Shown here piece by piece: positions 59,229 through 64,000 of a stretch of DNA of 64,000 nt (its first letter is position 1; each line of letters begins with the position of its first letter). The DNA comes from Bradyrhizobium sp. CB82 (GTDB lineage: Bacteria > Pseudomonadota > Alphaproteobacteria > Rhizobiales > Xanthobacteraceae): contig NZ_CP121650.1 of NCBI RefSeq assembly GCF_029714405.1, positions 2,237,001-2,301,000 of the forward strand. The letters run 5' to 3'. The notes under the pieces were generated by a model. It did no database searches and was not told where the DNA came from. It worked only from the letters and a program-made list of their open reading frames with translations. The position numbers and the translations under genes are program-made.

Positions 59229-59300
59229 CCTATGCCTCGGGTGGCACTTCTCCGCCCGACAGCGCGGCAGCCGTCGACGGACTGCGCGTGGATGCATAGG
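59229..59300 (+). promoter_or_regulatory. candidate structured RNA leader of the kdp operon
   Basis: The 72 bases can fold into a three-way junction. The closing helix pairs CCTATGC (59229-59235) with GCATAGG (59294-59300). Hairpin one pairs TCGGGTGG (59237-59244) with CCGCCCGA (59252-59259). Hairpin two joins 59262-59273 with 59278-59289 around the loop TCGA, with bulges at G59266 and A59281. The 3' strand of the closing helix contains the AGG of AGGA (59298-59301), the ribosome-binding site of the ORF starting at 59309. Folding would therefore hide it. Confidence 0.5.
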
Positions 59301-59308
59301 ACATTTTC

Positions 59309-59392
59309 ATGCTCGACATCATCATGCTGGCGCTGAGCCTTGCTTTCTTCGCGCTCGCGATCGGCTACACCTACGCCTGCGAACGGCTGTGA
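59309..59392 (+). CDS. 27-residue membrane peptide at the head of the kdp operon
   Basis: The ORF encodes MLDIIMLALSLAFFALAIGY and TYACERL, one transmembrane helix with a short Cys/Glu/Arg tail. It lies directly upstream of kdpF (13 bases between). Similar tiny peptides (pattern ...FFALxxxYxxxCxRL) precede kdpF in other bacteria as far as I recall. AGGA is eight bases before the ATG and lies in the proposed leader helix. Likely a small subunit or modulator of the Kdp complex; untested. Confidence 0.6.
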   Translation: MLDIIMLALSLAFFALAIGYTYACERL

Positions 59393-59405
59393 CGGGAGCT
59401 GCGCC

Positions 59406-59495
59406 ATGATCTTCGACTATTCGCTCGCCGGCGCCGTCTCGCTCGGCCTTCTCGTCTACCTCACCTACGCGCTGCTGCGACCCGAGCGGTTCTAG
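59406..59495 (+). CDS. kdpF: K+-transporting ATPase subunit KdpF
   Basis: A 29-residue peptide, MIFDYSLAGAVSLGLLVYLT then YALLRPERF, with one membrane helix and the characteristic YALLRPERF ending of KdpF. KdpF stabilises the KdpABC complex in the inner membrane. It lies 13 bases after the preceding small ORF and 123 bp before kdpA, on the same strand. Confidence 0.88.
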   Translation: MIFDYSLAGAVSLGLLVYLTYALLRPERF

Positions 59496-59618
59496 GGGCG
59501 TTGGTGATCCAAAACTGCTTCTGGCCGACGCCGCCCTCACGGCGGTGCAGCTCGCGGTTCTTCTGCCGCTCCTGCGTGGAAGGTCGCATCTCAAGGACCA
59601 AATGCCAAGGACTAAGCC

Positions 59619-61322
59619 ATGACTGCTATCGGTTGGCTCCAGATCATTCTTTTTTGCGTCATCGTCCTCGTCCTGACAAAGCCGCTCGGCTGGTACATGA
59701 CCCGCGTCTTCAATGGCGAGCGCACCTTTCTGTCGCCGGTGCTACGCCCCGTTGAGACCGGGCTCTACTGGATTTCCGGTGTCGACGAGAAGCGCGAGCA
59801 GCATTGGTTGACCTACACGGTCGCGATGCTGCTGTTCCACGTCGGTGGCTTCCTGATCATCTACGGGCTTATGCGGCTTCAGGCCGTGCTGCCGTTCAAT
59901 CCGGCCGGCCAGTCGGCGGTCGCGGAGGATCTCTCCTTCAATACCGCCATCTCCTTCATCACCAACACCAACTGGCAGAACTACGGCGGCGAGAGCACGC
60001 TGTCCTATCTGGTGCAGATGATGGGCCTCACGCACCAGAACTTCCTGTCGGCCGCCACGGGCATCGTGCTCGCGCTTGCGCTGATCCGCGGTTTTGCGCG
60101 CGCATCCGTGCGGACCGTCGGCAACTTCTGGGTCGATGTCACGCGCTGCACGCTCTATGTGCTGTTGCCGATCTGCATCGTCTACACGCTGTTCCTGGTC
60201 TGGGGCGGCATCCCGCAGACGCTCGGGGCCTATGTCGAGGCGACCACGCTGGAAGGCGCCAAGCAGACCATCGCGGTCGGCCCGGTTGCCTCCCAAGTGG
60301 CGATCAAGATGCTCGGCACCAATGGCGGCGGCTTCTTCAACGCCAACGCCGCGCATCCCTTTGAGAATCCGACGGCGCTGTCGAACTTCGTGCAGATGAT
60401 CTCGATCTTTGCGCTCGGCGCTGCGCTGACCAACGTGTTCGGCCGCATGGTCGGCAATCAGCGCCAGGGCTGGGCCATCCTTGCCGTGATGGGCGTGCTG
60501 TTCCTCGCCGGCGTCGCCGTCACCTATTGGGCGGAAGCGAGCGGCACCTCCACGCTCCAGGCGCTTGGGCTGACCGGCGGCAACATGGAAGGCAAGGAAG
60601 TCCGCTTCGGCATCGTGGCGTCCTCGCTGTTCGCGGTGATCACGACGGCCGCCTCCTGCGGTGCCGTCAACGCCATGCATGACAGCTTTACCGCGATCGG
60701 CGGCATGATACCGCTGATCAACATCCAGCTCGGCGAAATCATCGTCGGCGGCGTCGGTGCCGGCATGTACGGCATGCTGCTGTTCGTTGTCCTCGCGATC
60801 TTCGTCGCGGGCCTCATGGTCGGACGTACGCCGGAATATGTCGGCAAGAAAATCGAAGCGCGCGAGGTCAAGATGGCGATGCTCGCCATTCTCGTGCTGC
60901 CGCTGATGATCCTTGGCTGGACGGCTGTGGCGGTCGTACTGCCTTCGGCGGTGGCCTCCATGGCCAATGCCGGCCCGCACGGCTTCTCCGAGGTGCTCTA
61001 TGCCTATACCTCCCAGACCGGCAACAACGGCTCGGCCTTGGCGGGGCTCACGGGCAATACGCTGTTCTACAACATCACCGGCGGCATCTCGATGTTCGTC
61101 GGCCGCTTCTTCATGATCATTCCGGCGATGGCGATCGCAGGCTCGCTCGCGGAGAAGAAATCGATCCCGCCGTCGACGGGCACGTTCCCGACCACCGGCG
61201 GGCTGTTCGTCGGCCTCGTCGCCGGAGTGATCCTGATCATGGGCGGACTGACCTTCTTCCCGGCGCTCGCGCTCGGCCCGATCGTCGAGCACCTCGCGAT
61301 GAATGCCGGCAACGTCTTCTGA
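59619..61322 (+). CDS. kdpA: K+-transporting ATPase subunit KdpA
   Basis: A 567-residue, ten-helix channel-like subunit that binds and translocates K+. Selectivity-filter-type segments are visible: [36 protein letters not shown] and [17 protein letters not shown], and [14 protein letters not shown]. Normal length for the family. It acts with KdpB, KdpC and KdpF as a high-affinity importer induced at low K+. It is followed by kdpB after 23 bases. Confidence 0.97.
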   Translation: MTAIGWLQIILFCVIVLVLTKPLGWYMTRVFNGERTFLSPVLRPVETGLYWISGVDEKREQHWLTYTVAMLLFHVGGFLIIYGLMRLQAVLPFNPAGQSAVAEDLSFNTAISFITNTNWQNYGGESTLSYLVQMMGLTHQNFLSAATGIVLALALIRGFARASVRTVGNFWVDVTRCTLYVLLPICIVYTLFLVWGGIPQTLGAYVEATTLEGAKQTIAVGPVASQVAIKMLGTNGGGFFNANAAHPFENPTALSNFVQMISIFALGAALTNVFGRMVGNQRQGWAILAVMGVLFLAGVAVTYWAEASGTSTLQALGLTGGNMEGKEVRFGIVASSLFAVITTAASCGAVNAMHDSFTAIGGMIPLINIQLGEIIVGGVGAGMYGMLLFVVLAIFVAGLMVGRTPEYVGKKIEAREVKMAMLAILVLPLMILGWTAVAVVLPSAVASMANAGPHGFSEVLYAYTSQTGNNGSALAGLTGNTLFYNITGGISMFVGRFFMIIPAMAIAGSLAEKKSIPPSTGTFPTTGGLFVGLVAGVILIMGGLTFFPALALGPIVEHLAMNAGNVF

Positions 61323-61345
61323 TCGAATTGTCTGGAGTGATCTCC

Positions 61346-63460
<2,115 letters not shown>

Positions 63461-63462
63461 GA

Positions 63463-63551
63463 CCGTCATTGCGAGCGAAGCGAAGCAATCCAGAAATGCC
63501 CCGCTGTTGAAGGCCTGGATTGCTTCGTCGCTTCGCTCCTCGCAATGACGG
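63463..63551. repeat. palindromic repeat inside the kdp operon (kdpB-kdpC spacer)
   Basis: CCGTCATTGCGAGCGAAGCG then AAGCAATCCAG is mirrored by CTGGATTGCTTCGTCGC then TTCGCTCCTCGCAATGACGG. The arms form a long hairpin with small internal mismatches. The CGTCATTGCGAG motif is a very common dispersed repeat in alphaproteobacteria. Being transcribed, it could shape the stability of the 3' message carrying kdpC. Confidence 0.75.
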
Positions 63552-63568
63552 AAGAATTGGAGACGTAA

Positions 63569-64000
63569 ATGCTCAGAGAAATCCGCCCAGCCATCGTCCT
63601 GCTGCTCGCGCTCACCGTCCTCACGGGACTGGCCTATCCACTCGCGATGACCGGCATTGCCGGTGTGCTCTTCCCAAGCGAGGCGCAAGGCAGCCTGATC
63701 GAGAAGGACGGCAAGGTCATCGGCTCCGCCTTGATCGGGCAGGAGTTCAGGGACGACAGATATTTCCACGGCCGCCCGTCGGCGACGGTTGCGCCGGATC
63801 CTAATGATTCGAGCAAGACCGTGTCCGCGCCTTACAACGCTGCCAATTCCGGTGGCTCCAACCTGGGCCCGACCAGCAAGGCGCTGGCCGACCGGCTGAA
63901 GGAAGATGTGGACAAGCTGAGGACGGAAAACCCGAGCCAGCCGGTGCCGGTCGACCTGGTCACGACATCCGGCAGCGGTCTCGATCCGCACATCTCGCCG
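63569..64000 (+). CDS. kdpC: K+-transporting ATPase subunit KdpC (3' end beyond the window)
   Basis: 144 codons are visible from the ATG at 63569. [20 protein letters not shown] is the single N-terminal membrane helix, followed by [20 protein letters not shown] and [18 protein letters not shown], and the window stops at [10 protein letters not shown], all standard KdpC landmarks. Family members are about 190-200 residues, so roughly 50 residues are missing. KdpC helps nucleotide binding and complex assembly. The gene is separated from kdpB by the repeat at 63463-63551. Confidence 0.95.
   Translation, partial: MLREIRPAIVLLLALTVLTGLAYPLAMTGIAGVLFPSEAQGSLIEKDGKVIGSALIGQEFRDDRYFHGRPSATVAPDPNDSSKTVSAPYNAANSGGSNLGPTSKALADRLKEDVDKLRTENPSQPVPVDLVTTSGSGLDPHISP

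Overview
The window looks like the chromosome of a Bradyrhizobium-type alphaproteobacterium (Nitrobacteraceae). The evidence is high GC with strong third-position GC bias, dense catabolic and ABC-transport clusters, GTG/TTG starts and 4-bp ATGA-type gene overlaps, and several hairpin repeats of a style I associate with this group. No rRNA, tRNA, CRISPR array or prophage was recognised. The assignment comes from reading the sequence, not from a database search.

1-7.4 kb is a fluid, partly decayed area. It has a truncated rarD, a minus-strand trio (aldo/keto reductase, fumarate-reductase-like flavoprotein, sugar isomerase-like TIM barrel), then about 2.3 kb of gene debris: pieces of a Rossmann protein, an AraC regulator, an IS66 transposase, a Rieske oxygenase and its reductase. 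6.7-10.8 kb is a trans-4-hydroxy-L-proline degradation cluster (GntR regulator, deaminase, FAD dehydrogenase, two-cysteine epimerase), followed by a DMSO-reductase-family molybdoenzyme and a deleted class V aminotransferase. 15-18.4 kb carries a chemoreceptor and a class III cyclase. 18.5-22.9 kb (minus) is a spermidine/putrescine-type ABC importer. 23-25 kb (minus) is an arsenic operon, arsR-arsI-aqpS-arsC. A DUF2336 gene, an ApbA-like reductase and an IS1182-like element inside a palindromic repeat follow.

29.8-36 kb holds an orphan MetQ, small genes and a hexuronate cluster (fructuronate reductase-like, GntR regulator with a clear operator, L-idonate 5-dehydrogenase-like, mannonate dehydratase). 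36-43.1 kb is a LysR regulator divergent from a second polyamine-type importer that also encodes a HAD hydrolase and a PuuB-like flavin oxidase. 43.5-45.5 kb contains an RlpA-like protein, a TetR stub, a perfect 25-bp hairpin and a universal stress protein. 45.7-52.1 kb is the least explained cluster: a periplasmic binding protein opposite a hydroxyacid dehydrogenase, ThDP enzyme, D-amino-acid dehydrogenase, Asp/Glu racemase-family protein and GntR regulator. It reads as a racemise-oxidise-decarboxylate or reduce pathway for an unidentified amino acid.

52-58 kb has a secreted GH79-like glycosidase, an acyl-CoA dehydrogenase facing an acyl-CoA synthetase, upp and several tiny membrane-peptide genes. 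59.1-64 kb is the kdp potassium-transport operon (small ORF, kdpF, kdpA, kdpB, truncated kdpC). Its leader can fold into a three-way junction that pairs the ribosome-binding site of the first ORF; I consider this the most interesting undescribed signal. A 29-bp imperfect inverted repeat lies just upstream of it.
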